The notes below the pieces were generated by a model, which did no database searches, was not told the DNA's origin, and saw only the letters and a program-made list of their open reading frames with translations. A stretch of DNA of 64,000 nt from Lysobacter arvi (GTDB lineage Bacteria; Pseudomonadota; Gammaproteobacteria; Xanthomonadales; Xanthomonadaceae): the NCBI GenBank assembly GCA_031216755.1, contig JARUHG010000003.1:419488-483487 (forward strand), given 5' to 3'. The position numbers and the translations under genes were made by a program. Shown here piece after piece: positions 33,381 through 41,676 of this stretch (its first letter is position 1; each line of letters starts with the position of its first letter).

Positions 33381-34396
33381 GCGGCATCCACCCGTTCGCC
33401 CGCGAACGACTCGGTGACCTCGAGTGCCCGCTCGATCAGCGACCAGTCGGCGCCCGGCTTGTGCGCGCCTTCGCTCAGCACCTGGCGGAACGCGCGCCCG
33501 CCGCGCTCGCCGGCGAACAGCCCAAGCAGATGACGCGTGATGTGCTTCAGGTACACGCCGCGGGCGAGTTGATCCTCGATATAGGGACGCATCGCGCGCA
33601 GGAGTTCGCTACGCGTGCGCAGCTCGCCGCCAAACCACGCGACATCCAGTCGATGCAGCAGGTACGGATCGTGATACGCGGCGCGACCGAGCATGGCGCC
33701 ATCCGCATGCGCCAGATGCGCGGTCGCCTCGTCCAGCGTCGCGATGCCGCCGTTGACGACGATCTGCAAGTGCGGTCGCTCGCGTTTGAGCCGGTACGCC
33801 CAGTCGTACCGCAGCGGCGGCACTTCGCGGTTTTCCTTCGGCGAAAGCCCCTGCAGCCACGCGTTGCGCGCGTGGATCACGAACATGCCGCAGCCGGCAC
33901 CCGCCACCGTGTCGATGAAGGCGACGAAGCGATCCCAATCGTGGTCGTCGTCCACGCCCAGCCGGCACTTCACCGTCACCGGCGCGTCGCAACTTTCGAC
34001 CATCGCCGCGACGCTGTCGGCCACCAGCTGCGGCTCGCGCATCAGGCATGCACCGAATCGTCCGGCCTGGACGCGATCGGACGGGCAACCGCAGTTGAGG
34101 TTGATCTCGTCGAAACCGTGGGCGGCGCCGATCTTCGCCGCCGCACCAAGCAGGTCCGGCTCGCTACCGCCGAGCTGCAAAGCGAGCGGATGCTCGCCCG
34201 CGTCCATCGCCAGCAACCGCGCACGATCGCCATGGATGACCGCGTTCGCATGCACCATTTCCGTATACAGCCGCGCATGCGGCGCCAGCAGACGGTGGAA
34301 CACACGGCAATGCGTGTCGGTCCAGTCCATCATCGGGGCGACGGACAGGCGGAGGTCGTCCGGTGGAATGGGTCGCGGAGAGGGCGAGACGTTCAT
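33377..34396 (-). CDS. dusA: tRNA-dihydrouridine(20/20a) synthase
   Basis: A 339-residue flavoenzyme reducing U20/U20a of tRNA D-loops with NADPH. Family signature: VAPMMDWTDTHCRVFHRLL, EMVHANAVIHG, and the catalytic-Cys motif NLNCGCPSDRVQAGRFGACL (the Cys protonating uracil C5 lies in GCPSDRV). K residues in VKCRLGVDD and the IHARNAWLQGLSPKENREVP block separate DusA from DusB/C. Length is normal. It overlaps the amidinotransferase-like gene by 4 bases downstream, and a GNAT gene precedes it by 20 bases. Confidence 0.97.
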   Translation of the reverse strand: MNVSPSPRPIPPDDLRLSVAPMMDWTDTHCRVFHRLLAPHARLYTEMVHANAVIHGDRARLLAMDAGEHPLALQLGGSEPDLLGAAAKIGAAHGFDEINLNCGCPSDRVQAGRFGACLMREPQLVADSVAAMVESCDAPVTVKCRLGVDDDHDWDRFVAFIDTVAGAGCGMFVIHARNAWLQGLSPKENREVPPLRYDWAYRLKRERPHLQIVVNGGIATLDEATAHLAHADGAMLGRAAYHDPYLLHRLDVAWFGGELRTRSELLRAMRPYIEDQLARGVYLKHITRHLLGLFAGERGGRAFRQVLSEGAHKPGADWSLIERALEVTESFAGERVDAA

Positions 34397-34416
34397 CGCC
34401 GCGATTTTCGCCTATT

Positions 34417-34926
34417 TCAGGCCGCCCTGCCGCGATGGGGGCCGCTCGGGTGGGGCTCCCACACCATGTACACGTCGGCACGCGCGTAGTGCGATCCCGG
34501 CCGCGGCGCGGGGTAATGACGGAAGCCGACGCTTTCGTACAAGGCCAGCGCCGGGCCCAGCTTGCTGCTGGATTCGAGGAACAGCTCACGGCCCTGCAGC
34601 GCGCGGAATGCGTCGAGCGCACCGTGCATCAGCGCGCGCCCCACGCCGGCGCCACGGGCTTCCGGGGCGACCGCCATCTTCGTGAGTTCGTAAACGCCTT
34701 CGGCTTCGCGTTTGAGGGCGACCGTGCCCAGTACGCGATCGTGCTCGTCGATGGCAAACAACACGCGACCGCCGGGCTGGAGGATGTGCGTTTCCGGATC
34801 GCCCAGCACCTCGCGATCAATCGGCTCGACCGTGAACCAGCGCTCGAGCCATTCGATGTTGAGGCGGGCGAAATCCGGACGCCATTGCGGCGCGTAGTCG
34901 ACGATGCGAACCGTGGGAGCACTCAT
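34417..34926 (-). CDS. GNAT-family N-acetyltransferase
   Basis: A 169-residue GCN5-related acetyltransferase. The acetyl-CoA loop is VAPEARGAGVGRALMHGAL (motif A, Q/RxxGxG/A) and motif B is ESSSKLGPALALYESVGFRH. N-terminal part IVDYAPQWRPDFARLNIEWL forms the start of the fold. The acceptor is unknown; small-molecule or protein N-acetylation are both possible. ATG 34926. It is the first gene before dusA on the same strand, 20 bases apart, so it may share a transcript. Confidence 0.88.
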   Translation of the reverse strand: MSAPTVRIVDYAPQWRPDFARLNIEWLERWFTVEPIDREVLGDPETHILQPGGRVLFAIDEHDRVLGTVALKREAEGVYELTKMAVAPEARGAGVGRALMHGALDAFRALQGRELFLESSSKLGPALALYESVGFRHYPAPRPGSHYARADVYMVWEPHPSGPHRGRAA

Positions 34927-35002
34927 GCCGCGATGATAGAGCGCATGGCGCACAAACGCGTACGGCGGCCTGGGCCGCCGCACGGAACGCTGCCGCGTTC
35001 AA

Positions 35003-35737
35003 TCAGTCCTTGCCTTTGCCCTGGCCCTTCGCCTGCGCGTTGCTCTTGCCCTGACCATTGCCCTTACCCTGACCGCTGCCCTTGGGCGCCGCATTGCCCT
35101 TGCCCTGCGCATTTGAACCGGCATTGCCGTTCGCCTTGGAACCACTCGAATGCGCAGCGGCAGGCTTGCCCTTGTCGGCGCGGCCCTTATCGGCACCGCC
35201 CTTGTTCGAGGCCGCCTTCGCCTTGCCAGGATCGCGCGGCCGCCCCGGAAAATCACGCGCAAGGTCTGCGTCGAGCGTGATGCTGCGGCCCCAGCGGTCG
35301 TAGCTCGGCACGAAGCCCTTCTTCAGGCGATGGAATTCGGGCGAGCCGGGCTTGATACCCAGGTTCTGGGCGACCACGCCCCAGCCCTGCGCGTGGTCGC
35401 GCTCCCACATGTCGGCGACGTAACGGCAGGGGCGACCCAACGTCGACGCGATGGCGCACGCGAAATACACGTCGCCCGGCGCCCAGCGCCGCTGCGTGAG
35501 CAGTTCGTCGACCAGGTCGCGCGGTGCGCCGTAGTAGCGGACCATTTCGTCCACGAACGGATCGCGATACCGCGTGCCGTAGCGGTTCATGTCGCCCAGC
35601 CACGTGTCGACCCATACGTCGCCGGAACGCGGGTTCCAGCCGAAGGTGTAGTCCTGCGCGGACGCCGTCCCCCAGCCGAACGTCGCGGCCGCCGCCACCA
35701 GCACCGCACCGATCCTCGCCTGCCACGTCATCGCCAT
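35003..35737 (-). CDS. Exported protein with Gly/Lys/Asn-rich tail
   Basis: A 244-residue predicted exported protein: MAMTWQARIGAVLVAAAATF then a cleavage-like GTASAQD. The globular part (~25-165) contains TWLGDMNRYGTRYRDPFVDE and a QNLGIKPGSPEFHRLKKGF segment. From ~175 the sequence is low-complexity GKGN/AQGKG repeats, highly basic. Start 35737 follows AAAGGAGC. No family is recognised with certainty. It lies 62 bases after another secreted repeat protein on the same strand, and the two may work together at the surface or in nucleic acid or polyanion binding. Confidence 0.65.
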   Translation of the reverse strand: MAMTWQARIGAVLVAAAATFGWGTASAQDYTFGWNPRSGDVWVDTWLGDMNRYGTRYRDPFVDEMVRYYGAPRDLVDELLTQRRWAPGDVYFACAIASTLGRPCRYVADMWERDHAQGWGVVAQNLGIKPGSPEFHRLKKGFVPSYDRWGRSITLDADLARDFPGRPRDPGKAKAASNKGGADKGRADKGKPAAAHSSGSKANGNAGSNAQGKGNAAPKGSGQGKGNGQGKSNAQAKGQGKGKD

Positions 35738-35799
35738 GTCCCAGCTCCTTTCGTTGTCGAGGGGATGCCAGCGGGGCATCCCGTTACGGCCTGCCATGA

Positions 35800-36303
35800 T
35801 CAATCACCGCGCCAGCGTCGATCGTAGCGGTCGTAGCGATCCCGGCGATCGTCCCAGCGGCGGTCCTGGTAATAGGCGCGATCGTAGCGGTGGTCGTACC
35901 GATGTTCGTACCGGTGGTCGTACCGGTGGTCGTACCGTCGGTCGTGGCGCCGGTCGTATCGCGCGTCGTAGTAACGCGTGGTGCAACGGCCGTGCTTGTT
36001 GCAGTTGCCGCGCGGCGCGTTGTTCCAGTAGCCGTATGCGTTGCCGTACGGCGGCCCGGCGCGATAGACGCGGCGGTAATACGTCGGATGGCCGCGGTAG
36101 TCGTGCACGACCACCAGCCGGTCCCGATAGTCGCGGTCGTAGCGGTAGTACGGGTAGCCTGCGCGGAACACGACGTCGGCGACGTCGACGATCACGCGCG
36201 ACAGTTCGTCGGCGCGGGCCGGTGCCGGCGCGGTGGCCGCGACTGCACCCAGTCCTGCGGCAAGCACCACGGGGGCGAACCATCGGGTCAGGACGGTGGC
36301 CAT
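35800..36303 (-). CDS. Exported protein with Tyr/Asp/His/Arg repeats
   Basis: A 167-residue exported protein: signal MATVLTRWFAPVVLAAGLGA, then a Tyr/Arg-rich body ending in near-perfect repeats of four residues (YDHRYDHRYEHRYDHRYDR) encoded by a 12-base tandem repeat (35888-35965). His, Asp and Tyr-rich composition could bind metal ions or nucleic acid; no family is known. ATG 36303 follows GAGGAG. Low-complexity repeats like this can vary in number in steps of four residues without breaking the frame. Confidence 0.7.
   Translation of the reverse strand: MATVLTRWFAPVVLAAGLGAVAATAPAPARADELSRVIVDVADVVFRAGYPYYRYDRDYRDRLVVVHDYRGHPTYYRRVYRAGPPYGNAYGYWNNAPRGNCNKHGRCTTRYYDARYDRRHDRRYDHRYDHRYEHRYDHRYDRAYYQDRRWDDRRDRYDRYDRRWRGD
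35888..35965. repeat. 12-base tandem repeat in a coding sequence
   Basis: Units of TGGTCGTACCGG (plus strand) with minor variants, encoding YDHR repeats on the minus strand. 12 bases keeps the reading frame, so copy-number change would lengthen or shorten the repeat tail. Confidence 0.7.
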
Positions 36304-36425
36304 GCTGCGCTCCTCGTTGCCCGCACCGTGCGGGGCTCGCAGCCACGATGCGGCGGCGGCAGTGAACGCCTTTTTAATCCGACCGGGCGTGCAGCGCGGC
36401 GCTCAGCAGCCGTTGGGAATCGTGT

Positions 36426-37142
36426 TCAGGCAGCGAATCCGGCGAGGTCGCGCACGGCACCGGGCAGTTCATGCGCGCTGGCGATGCGGCGCAGGCGGGG
36501 CGCGTCGTCGGCGACCTCGGCCTCGTTCTCGTGGCCCCAGGTCGTGTGATACGGAACGTGGATGCCCCAACCGCCAAGCGCCAGCACGGGCGCGATGTCC
36601 GAGCGCAACGAATTGCCCACCATCACGAAACGCTCCGCCGGCAGCCCGAACTCCTCGAGCAGCCGCGTGTACGTCGCCGTGTCCTTCTCGCTGACGATTT
36701 CGATGCGACGGAACAGGTCGGCGAAACCGCACTGTCGCACCTTCGCTTCCTGATGGAACAGATCGCCCTTGGTGATGAGCACGACGTCGAAGTCCGCGGC
36801 GATCGCTTCGACCGCTTCGCGTACCCCGGGCAGCAGTTCGACGGGATGGCGCAGCAGCGATTTGCCGAGCTCGACGATGCGGTGCACATCGCGCGCCTCG
36901 ATGCGCTGCGCGGTGATGTCAACCGCGGCCTCGATCATAGACAGCACCATGCCTTTCACGCCGTAGCCGAACAGCGCGATGTTGCGCTTTTCCACTTCGT
37001 ACAGGCGCTCCTGCACGCGTGCGTCGCGCAGGTCCACGTAGGTGCCCACGATGCGCTCGAATTCGAGCTGCGCGTCGTCGAAATAATCCTGGCTGCGCCA
37101 GAGGGTATCGTCGGCATCGAAGCCGATCAGCTGGATGGTCAT
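36426..37142 (-). CDS. HAD-superfamily hydrolase
   Basis: A 238-residue HAD phosphatase, YjjG-like in length and layout. Motif I is FDADDTLWR (both catalytic Asp), motif II VVLITKGDLFHQ, motif III/IV around VGNSLRSDIAPVLALG. A helical cap lies between ~15 and ~85. A nucleotidase or phosphosugar activity is likely; the substrate is unknown. ATG 37142; single gene between the low-complexity secreted protein and an EF-hand gene. The extra Gly/Trp stretch GGWGIHVPYHTTW is typical of the bacterial group. Confidence 0.88.
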   Translation of the reverse strand: MTIQLIGFDADDTLWRSQDYFDDAQLEFERIVGTYVDLRDARVQERLYEVEKRNIALFGYGVKGMVLSMIEAAVDITAQRIEARDVHRIVELGKSLLRHPVELLPGVREAVEAIAADFDVVLITKGDLFHQEAKVRQCGFADLFRRIEIVSEKDTATYTRLLEEFGLPAERFVMVGNSLRSDIAPVLALGGWGIHVPYHTTWGHENEAEVADDAPRLRRIASAHELPGAVRDLAGFAA

Positions 37143-37201
37143 GCGGACAGTTTAGTCCACGCGGTCGCCGGTCCGGCCGCGCCCCCGGGCGCATCACGAA
37201 C

Positions 37202-37223
37202 AAGGGCGGCCGAAGCCGCCCTT
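37202..37223 (-). terminator. Terminator of the EF-hand gene
   Basis: AAGGGCGGC (37202-37210), loop CGAA, GCCGCCCTT (37215-37223). On the minus strand no long T-run follows, so moderate. Confidence 0.55.
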
Positions 37224-37269
37224 GCCGGAGTCCAACCATGCGCGGGTTGGATCGGTTGCGCGAAGACGC

Positions 37270-37644
37270 TTACTTGCCGCCGCTGTTGCCTGCGGCACCG
37301 CCCTGCGCCTTGGCGACGTACGCCTTGTACTCGTCGGCCGTCAGCGCGCCGTCGGCATCGGCGTCGGCCTGGTCGAACACCTGGCCCAGGGCCGGGACGC
37401 TGGACGCTTCGGACTTGCTCAGCGAGCCGTTCTTGTCGGTGTCCACGTCCGACCAGCTCTTCTTCGCCGGCGCACCCGAGGGCGCACCCGAGGCCGACGT
37501 GGCAGCGTCGGACGTCGGCTGCGAGGCCGACGCGGCGGCCGGATCGTCCGCCTGCGGCGTGGCGGTCTGCGCGAAGGCGAGCGGCGACGACAGGACGGCG
37601 ACGAGCGCGGCGGCGATCAACGGCTTGCGGTTCTTGAGGATCAT
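37270..37644 (-). CDS. Exported EF-hand protein
   Basis: A 124-residue protein with a signal-like N-terminus (LIAAALVAVLSSPLAFAQ) and two EF-hand-type calcium loops: DVDTDKNGSLSKSE and DQADADADGALTADEY (D-x-D-x-D/N-G). Between them an Ala/Ser/Pro-rich stretch, so the EF hands are likely exposed outside the inner membrane. Ca2+ binding is inferred from the loops; function unknown. Start 37644 (ATG). The 302-base upstream gap carries candidate promoter repeats. Confidence 0.85.
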   Translation of the reverse strand: MILKNRKPLIAAALVAVLSSPLAFAQTATPQADDPAAASASQPTSDAATSASGAPSGAPAKKSWSDVDTDKNGSLSKSEASSVPALGQVFDQADADADGALTADEYKAYVAKAQGGAAGNSGGK

Positions 37645-37946
37645 GCGATGTCTCCTGAGAAGGAAGGAAGTTCTGCGCGTGCTTGCCGAAGGCGTGCCGC
37701 ACGGGACGACCTTGCCGATCGCGTCATGAACGCATCCGCGTCGCTAGCTGTTAAACCAACGTTGCGTTAACCATTGCGGCACGCTGGGCGGCTAGGAAGC
37801 GGGCAGATCGGTGACGCACGACCCGCGCGTTTGTGACCCGCGCCGGATTTCTCGATGCGTCGAGCGGAACTTTGTGGCTGAACGCAACACAACCTTCACC
37901 GCGACACGGGTCAACGCACCTGCTCACCGTGCGTTACCCGCTCCCT
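37645..37946. other. Intergenic region between EF-hand and CPXCG genes
   Basis: 302 bases, no gene seen. Minus-strand TGGTTAAC and TGGTTTAAC (about 37750-37775), two similar AT-rich blocks, may be a regulator site or promoter for the EF-hand gene. The left half is G/C-rich with no structure. Confidence 0.4.
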
Positions 37947-38135
37947 TCATCCCTCGTCTTCGCGCGCGACGTCCACGTCGAGTTCGCCGTCTTCGGCGAT
38001 GCGCACGCGCACCGCCATCGGCCGGCAGCACACGTGGCAATCCTCGACGTACGAGCGCGGTCCCGCGGAATCGTCGACGAACAACGTCAGCGGCTCGCCG
38101 CAGTACGGGCATTGCACGTCGATCGCGGGCAGCAC
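37947..38135 (-). CDS. CPXCG-motif cysteine-rich protein
   Basis: A 62-residue small protein with two zinc-ribbon halves, CPYCG (start) and CHVCCRP (after about 25 residues), and an acidic C-terminus ELDVDVAREDEG. This is the CPXCG family of unknown function; small zinc ribbons often serve transcription or assembly factors. The GTG start at 38135 comes one base after the stop of the upstream lipoprotein (TGACGTG), so the two genes are coupled. An earlier in-frame start would run into the lipoprotein coding. Confidence 0.8.
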   Translation of the reverse strand: MLPAIDVQCPYCGEPLTLFVDDSAGPRSYVEDCHVCCRPMAVRVRIAEDGELDVDVAREDEG

Positions 38136-38136
38136 G

Positions 38137-38655
38137 TCACTTCGCCTTCGGCAACGGCGCATCCGGCGCGAGCGTCAGCACGATATCCACCGGCGTTCCG
38201 GGATTGTGGCTGCGAAGATGCAGTTCGCTCGCGTCCGCGCGGAGGATGTCGGTGGGATACGAGTGGCCTTCCTCGACCATCGTGAGCTTGCCGCCTTCGA
38301 ATCGCCACTGGCCGTGCATCGGCGTGCCGTTGGGCGAGTCGATCACGAGCGTGCCGTCGGAGAGGAATGCGTAGAGGGTGTCGGCTTCCACCGAACTGGA
38401 CGATTTCACGCGCCACACCTTGTCGACGAAGACCGCCGGCGTCGCGTTGGGGGCATCGGGCGGCGCGGCTTCGCCCTGTGCGGGCTGGTCCGTGCTGCGC
38501 GCAGGTTGCTGGGAGGTATCGGCCGTGACCTGCGGCGTCTCCGCCGCGGGCGCTGGCGCGTCCGCGGAGGCCGAAGGTTGGGGCTGCTGGCAGGCCGTCA
38601 GCACGCCCGCCGCCAGTGCGCAGGCCAGGATTGGATGACGCATGGATCGACGCAT
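38137..38655 (-). CDS. Lipoprotein of unknown function
   Basis: A 172-residue lipoprotein with signal MRRSMRHPILACALAAGVLT and lipobox LTAC, then a low-complexity Ala/Pro/Asp linker (~25-75) and a small beta-rich domain (~80-165; KSSSSVEADTLYAFLSDG, MHGQWRFEGG, LHLRSHNP) that resembles a META/lipocalin-like beta sandwich. ATG 38655 follows AAGGGG. It is followed immediately by the CPXCG gene. No specific function. Confidence 0.75.
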   Translation of the reverse strand: MRRSMRHPILACALAAGVLTACQQPQPSASADAPAPAAETPQVTADTSQQPARSTDQPAQGEAAPPDAPNATPAVFVDKVWRVKSSSSVEADTLYAFLSDGTLVIDSPNGTPMHGQWRFEGGKLTMVEEGHSYPTDILRADASELHLRSHNPGTPVDIVLTLAPDAPLPKAK

Positions 38656-38797
38656 GATCACGCCCCTTATCGACAGGTGCGCGCACCTTAGCACCGCCCG
38701 CGCGACCGGCGCGCTCATCACGTCCCACTAACCGCGGCGCGGCAAAGCTGCGGTCATCCCACGCCGCACACCGGCGTCACGGATCACGGAGGCAGCA

Positions 38798-39295
38798 ATG
38801 AAGGTCCGCCATGTATTCAGCACGCCCGACCTCGACACCGCGCGTGCGGTGATGGATGCCGCGCGCGGCGCCGGCGTGCACGACGACGACATCCTCCTCG
38901 TCGCACGTTCGGACATCGAACTGGACGCGATCCCCAACGAGTTCAAGGAAGCCGACACCGACCTGATGCCGGCGGCGCTCCGCGGCGCCGGATACGGCGG
39001 GGCTGCCGGCCTGCTCGCGGGGCTTGCCGCGATCGTGATCACGCCCATCGGCCTGACGCTTGCGGGCGCCGCTGCGGCGGCGGTGGCCGGTGCACTGGTG
39101 GGCTCCTGGGCTTCCGCACTCGTCGGTTCGTCGCTGCCGGATCCGATCCGTCGCAAGTTCGACGATGAGATCCAGGCCGGTCGCATCCTCGTGGTGCTCG
39201 ATGGCGACAAGGATTTCCTCGACCGCACCGAGAGCATCATCACGACCGCAGGCGGCACGCACCTGCCGTACGAATCGAGCAAGGCGATGGCGTAG
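38798..39295 (+). CDS. Glycine-zipper membrane protein (DUF1269-like)
   Basis: A 165-residue protein with a short N-terminal alpha/beta region (MKVRHVFSTPDLDTARAVMD) and a central long hydrophobic Gly/Ala-rich stretch (about 65-115: GAGYGGAAGLLAGLAAIVIT then GLTLAGAAAAAVAGALVGSW), which looks like a glycine zipper or a hairpin membrane insertion as in YmgG/DUF1269-type proteins. ATG 38798 with GGAGG before it. Function unknown; many relatives are stress- or envelope-associated. Confidence 0.6.
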   Translation: MKVRHVFSTPDLDTARAVMDAARGAGVHDDDILLVARSDIELDAIPNEFKEADTDLMPAALRGAGYGGAAGLLAGLAAIVITPIGLTLAGAAAAAVAGALVGSWASALVGSSLPDPIRRKFDDEIQAGRILVVLDGDKDFLDRTESIITTAGGTHLPYESSKAMA

Positions 39296-39298
39296 GCC

Positions 39299-40090
39299 TT
39301 ACGGCGAGGAAAGGGCGTTCGCGCGCGACTTCGCCGAAGCATCGCCGAGCGCCGCACGGTAGCTCGCGTACAACGCCTTGACCTTGGCGACATAGGCCTG
39401 CGTTTCCGCATACGGCGGCACGCCGCCATACCGCGTCACGGTGCCGATGCCGGCGTTGTAGGCGGCGGCCACCAGCGTCATGTCGTTGCGATAGCGCCGC
39501 ATCAACGCGCGCAGGTGGCGAGCACCGGCCAGGATCGATTGGTCCTGCGAGAACGGATCCACCACGCCGTACTCGCGCCCCGTGTCGGGCATGAGCTGCA
39601 TCACGCCCTGCGCGCCCTTCGCCGATACGGCGCTTGCGTCGTAATCGCTTTCCGCGTGGGCGATGGCGCGCAGCCACGCTTCGTCGATGCCGGTCACTCT
39701 GGACGCGGCGCGAAACTGCTTTGGATAGCGGTCCAACCGCGGCGGGCTGACGCGCCCGAGCCCCTCGTGCGCCGGTTCGCCCGGTGGAGCCGGCACCGTG
39801 AACGAAAGCACCTTCACCGAGCCCGGCAGCTCGCGCGTGCCGTACACCGTTCGGCCGTCCTGCACGCGTTCGTACAGCGCGCCACTGACCGCTTCGCCGG
39901 TGCCGAACAGGTTCGGCACCATGGCGGCGTTGTCGTCGATCTGCTTCGCGGTGCAGCGCGAACCGGGTTCGGGCGCGGTCGACAGACTGACCGTCCCGTC
40001 GCGTACGCATCTGTACACCGTGCGCGCCTGGCTTTCGAGCGCGAACGACGGCGCAATGAGCATGAGGGCGATGGCGCAGAACCGGCTCAT
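39299..40090 (-). CDS. Lytic transglycosylase, SLT domain
   Basis: A 263-residue exported transglycosylase: signal MSRFCAIALMLIAPSFALES, a DUF4124-like N-terminal module (VYRCVRDGTVSLSTAPEPGS), and a C-terminal SLT (goose-lysozyme type) domain with AIAHAESDYDASAVSAKGAQ (catalytic Glu in HAESDYD), GVMQLMPDTGREYGV, and VAAAYNAG. It cleaves peptidoglycan with formation of anhydromuramic ends. Its convergent partner upstream (38798 gene) is only 3 bases away at the stops. Specific role (division, secretion, recycling) unknown. Confidence 0.9.
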   Translation of the reverse strand: MSRFCAIALMLIAPSFALESQARTVYRCVRDGTVSLSTAPEPGSRCTAKQIDDNAAMVPNLFGTGEAVSGALYERVQDGRTVYGTRELPGSVKVLSFTVPAPPGEPAHEGLGRVSPPRLDRYPKQFRAASRVTGIDEAWLRAIAHAESDYDASAVSAKGAQGVMQLMPDTGREYGVVDPFSQDQSILAGARHLRALMRRYRNDMTLVAAAYNAGIGTVTRYGGVPPYAETQAYVAKVKALYASYRAALGDASAKSRANALSSP

Positions 40091-40196
40091 CCGCCGGATT
40101 CTAGGCACGCAGGCGCCATGGGCGCGCGACGACGGACCGCCGCCCGTCGGCCGCAAGGGCGCGTCGCTGCGCTCGCCGGTCCGGATCGGCCAGGAA

Positions 40197-40210
40197 TTGA
40201 TCGGGGTCAA
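40197..40210 (+). promoter_or_regulatory. Anr/FNR box of hemN
   Basis: TTGATCGGGGTCAA, consensus TTGAT-N4-ATCAA with a single change in the right arm. Centre 40203.5; a class II start 41.5 bases on would fall at about 40245, the hemN ATG. A -10-like GATAGG lies at 40230-40235. Confidence 0.75.
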
Positions 40211-40243
40211 GGCATGCGCGGAGGCCGTCGATAGGCTCCGCGC

Positions 40244-41638
40244 ATGTCCGCCGCGCCAACCTTCCCCGCCGAACTGCTGCGCCGCTACGATCGGCCGGGA
40301 CCGCGCTACACGTCCTATCCCACCGCGCCCCAGTTCAGCGCGGACTTCGGCCCCGATCAGCTGCGCGAAGCCATACAGGGCAGCAACGGCGACCCGATTC
40401 CCAGCCGCCTCTCCCTCTACGTGCACGTGCCGTTCTGCACGAGCCCGTGCTTCTACTGCGGCTGCAATCGCGTGATCACGCGCGACCGCGCGCGCAGCGA
40501 GCCCTATCGGACACGGCTCGCGCGCGAGATCGGCATGATGGCGGGGCTGTTCGATCCGGATCGCGAAGTCGTCCAGGTGCATTTCGGCGGCGGTACGCCG
40601 AACTTCTTCACGCCCGCACAATTGCGCGCGACGGTACAGGACCTGCGCGACCACTTCCGCTTCAGCGCCGGCGGCGACCGCGATATCTCGATCGAACTGG
40701 ACCCGCGGGAGCTCACGCCGGACGACATCGCCGAACTGGCCGATGCCGGGTTCAACCGCGCCAGCCTGGGCGTGCAGGATTTCGACCCGGACGTGCAGCG
40801 CGCGGTGAATCGCGAGCAGGACATCGACGCCACGCTGGCGATCATCGAGGCCTGCCGCACGCATGGCATGCGCTCGGTCAACGTCGACCTGATCTACGGA
40901 TTGCCGCTGCAAACGCTCGATGGCTTCTCGCGCACGCTCGACACGGTGATCGCCGCGCGTCCGCAGCGGCTCGCCGTGTACAGCTACGCGCACCTGCCGG
41001 AGCTGTTCAAGCCGCAGCGACAGATCCGCGCGGAAGACCTGCCGTCGAACGAACTCAAGCTGGACCTGCTGCGCCTGGCGATCGAACGCCTGACCGCATC
41101 GGGCTATGTGTACATCGGCATGGATCACTTTGCGCTGCCCGACGACGAGCTGGCGCTCGCGCAGGCACGCGGCGGACTGCACCGCAACTTCATGGGCTAC
41201 ACCACGCATGCCGATTGCGACCTCGTCGGCTTCGGCGTAAGCGCGATCAGCCGCATCGGCGACAGCTACAGCCAGAATCCCCGCGAGCTGCACGCCTGGG
41301 AAGACGCCATCGATGCGCCGCGCCTACCCGTGTGGCGCGGGCTGCGATTGAGCGCGGACGATCAGCTGCGCGCGGACGTGATCCAGCGCCTGATGTGCCA
41401 GGGCGAAGTATCGATGGGCGCCATCGAACGCGCGCACGGGATCGACTTCACGCACTACTTCGCCGACGCACTGCAGCGCCTGCAGCCGCTGCAGGACGAC
41501 GGGCTGGTCTGGATCGAGCCCGACCGCATCGTCGCCACGCGCGAAGGCCGCCTGCTGTTGCGCGTCATCGCGATGTGTTTCGACGCGTACCTGCGGCAGC
41601 CGCAAGCTGCCCCGGCGCGCTATTCGCGCACGGTCTGA
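40244..41638 (+). CDS. hemN: Oxygen-independent coproporphyrinogen III dehydrogenase
   Basis: A 464-residue radical-SAM enzyme replacing HemF when oxygen is low; it makes protoporphyrinogen IX in haem synthesis. The [4Fe-4S]-SAM motif is PFCTSPCFYCGC (C65, C69, C72, with C74), followed by HFGGGTPNFF and NVDLIYGLPLQT. ATG 40244. Its upstream FNR-type site and the expected start at the ATG suggest a leaderless, Anr-activated transcript, which fits its low-oxygen role and the nearby cbb3 oxidase. It converges with the MocR gene (38 bases between stops). Confidence 0.96.
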   Translation: MSAAPTFPAELLRRYDRPGPRYTSYPTAPQFSADFGPDQLREAIQGSNGDPIPSRLSLYVHVPFCTSPCFYCGCNRVITRDRARSEPYRTRLAREIGMMAGLFDPDREVVQVHFGGGTPNFFTPAQLRATVQDLRDHFRFSAGGDRDISIELDPRELTPDDIAELADAGFNRASLGVQDFDPDVQRAVNREQDIDATLAIIEACRTHGMRSVNVDLIYGLPLQTLDGFSRTLDTVIAARPQRLAVYSYAHLPELFKPQRQIRAEDLPSNELKLDLLRLAIERLTASGYVYIGMDHFALPDDELALAQARGGLHRNFMGYTTHADCDLVGFGVSAISRIGDSYSQNPRELHAWEDAIDAPRLPVWRGLRLSADDQLRADVIQRLMCQGEVSMGAIERAHGIDFTHYFADALQRLQPLQDDGLVWIEPDRIVATREGRLLLRVIAMCFDAYLRQPQAAPARYSRTV

Positions 41639-41676
41639 AGTCCGCCCACGAAGGTCCGCTCCACATCGAGCCGCGC

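Noticed and set aside
30000..36000. Restriction, toxin-antitoxin or phage genes in the central part
   Set aside because: All frames here are explained by sensor, tRNA modification and envelope genes; no such signatures were found.
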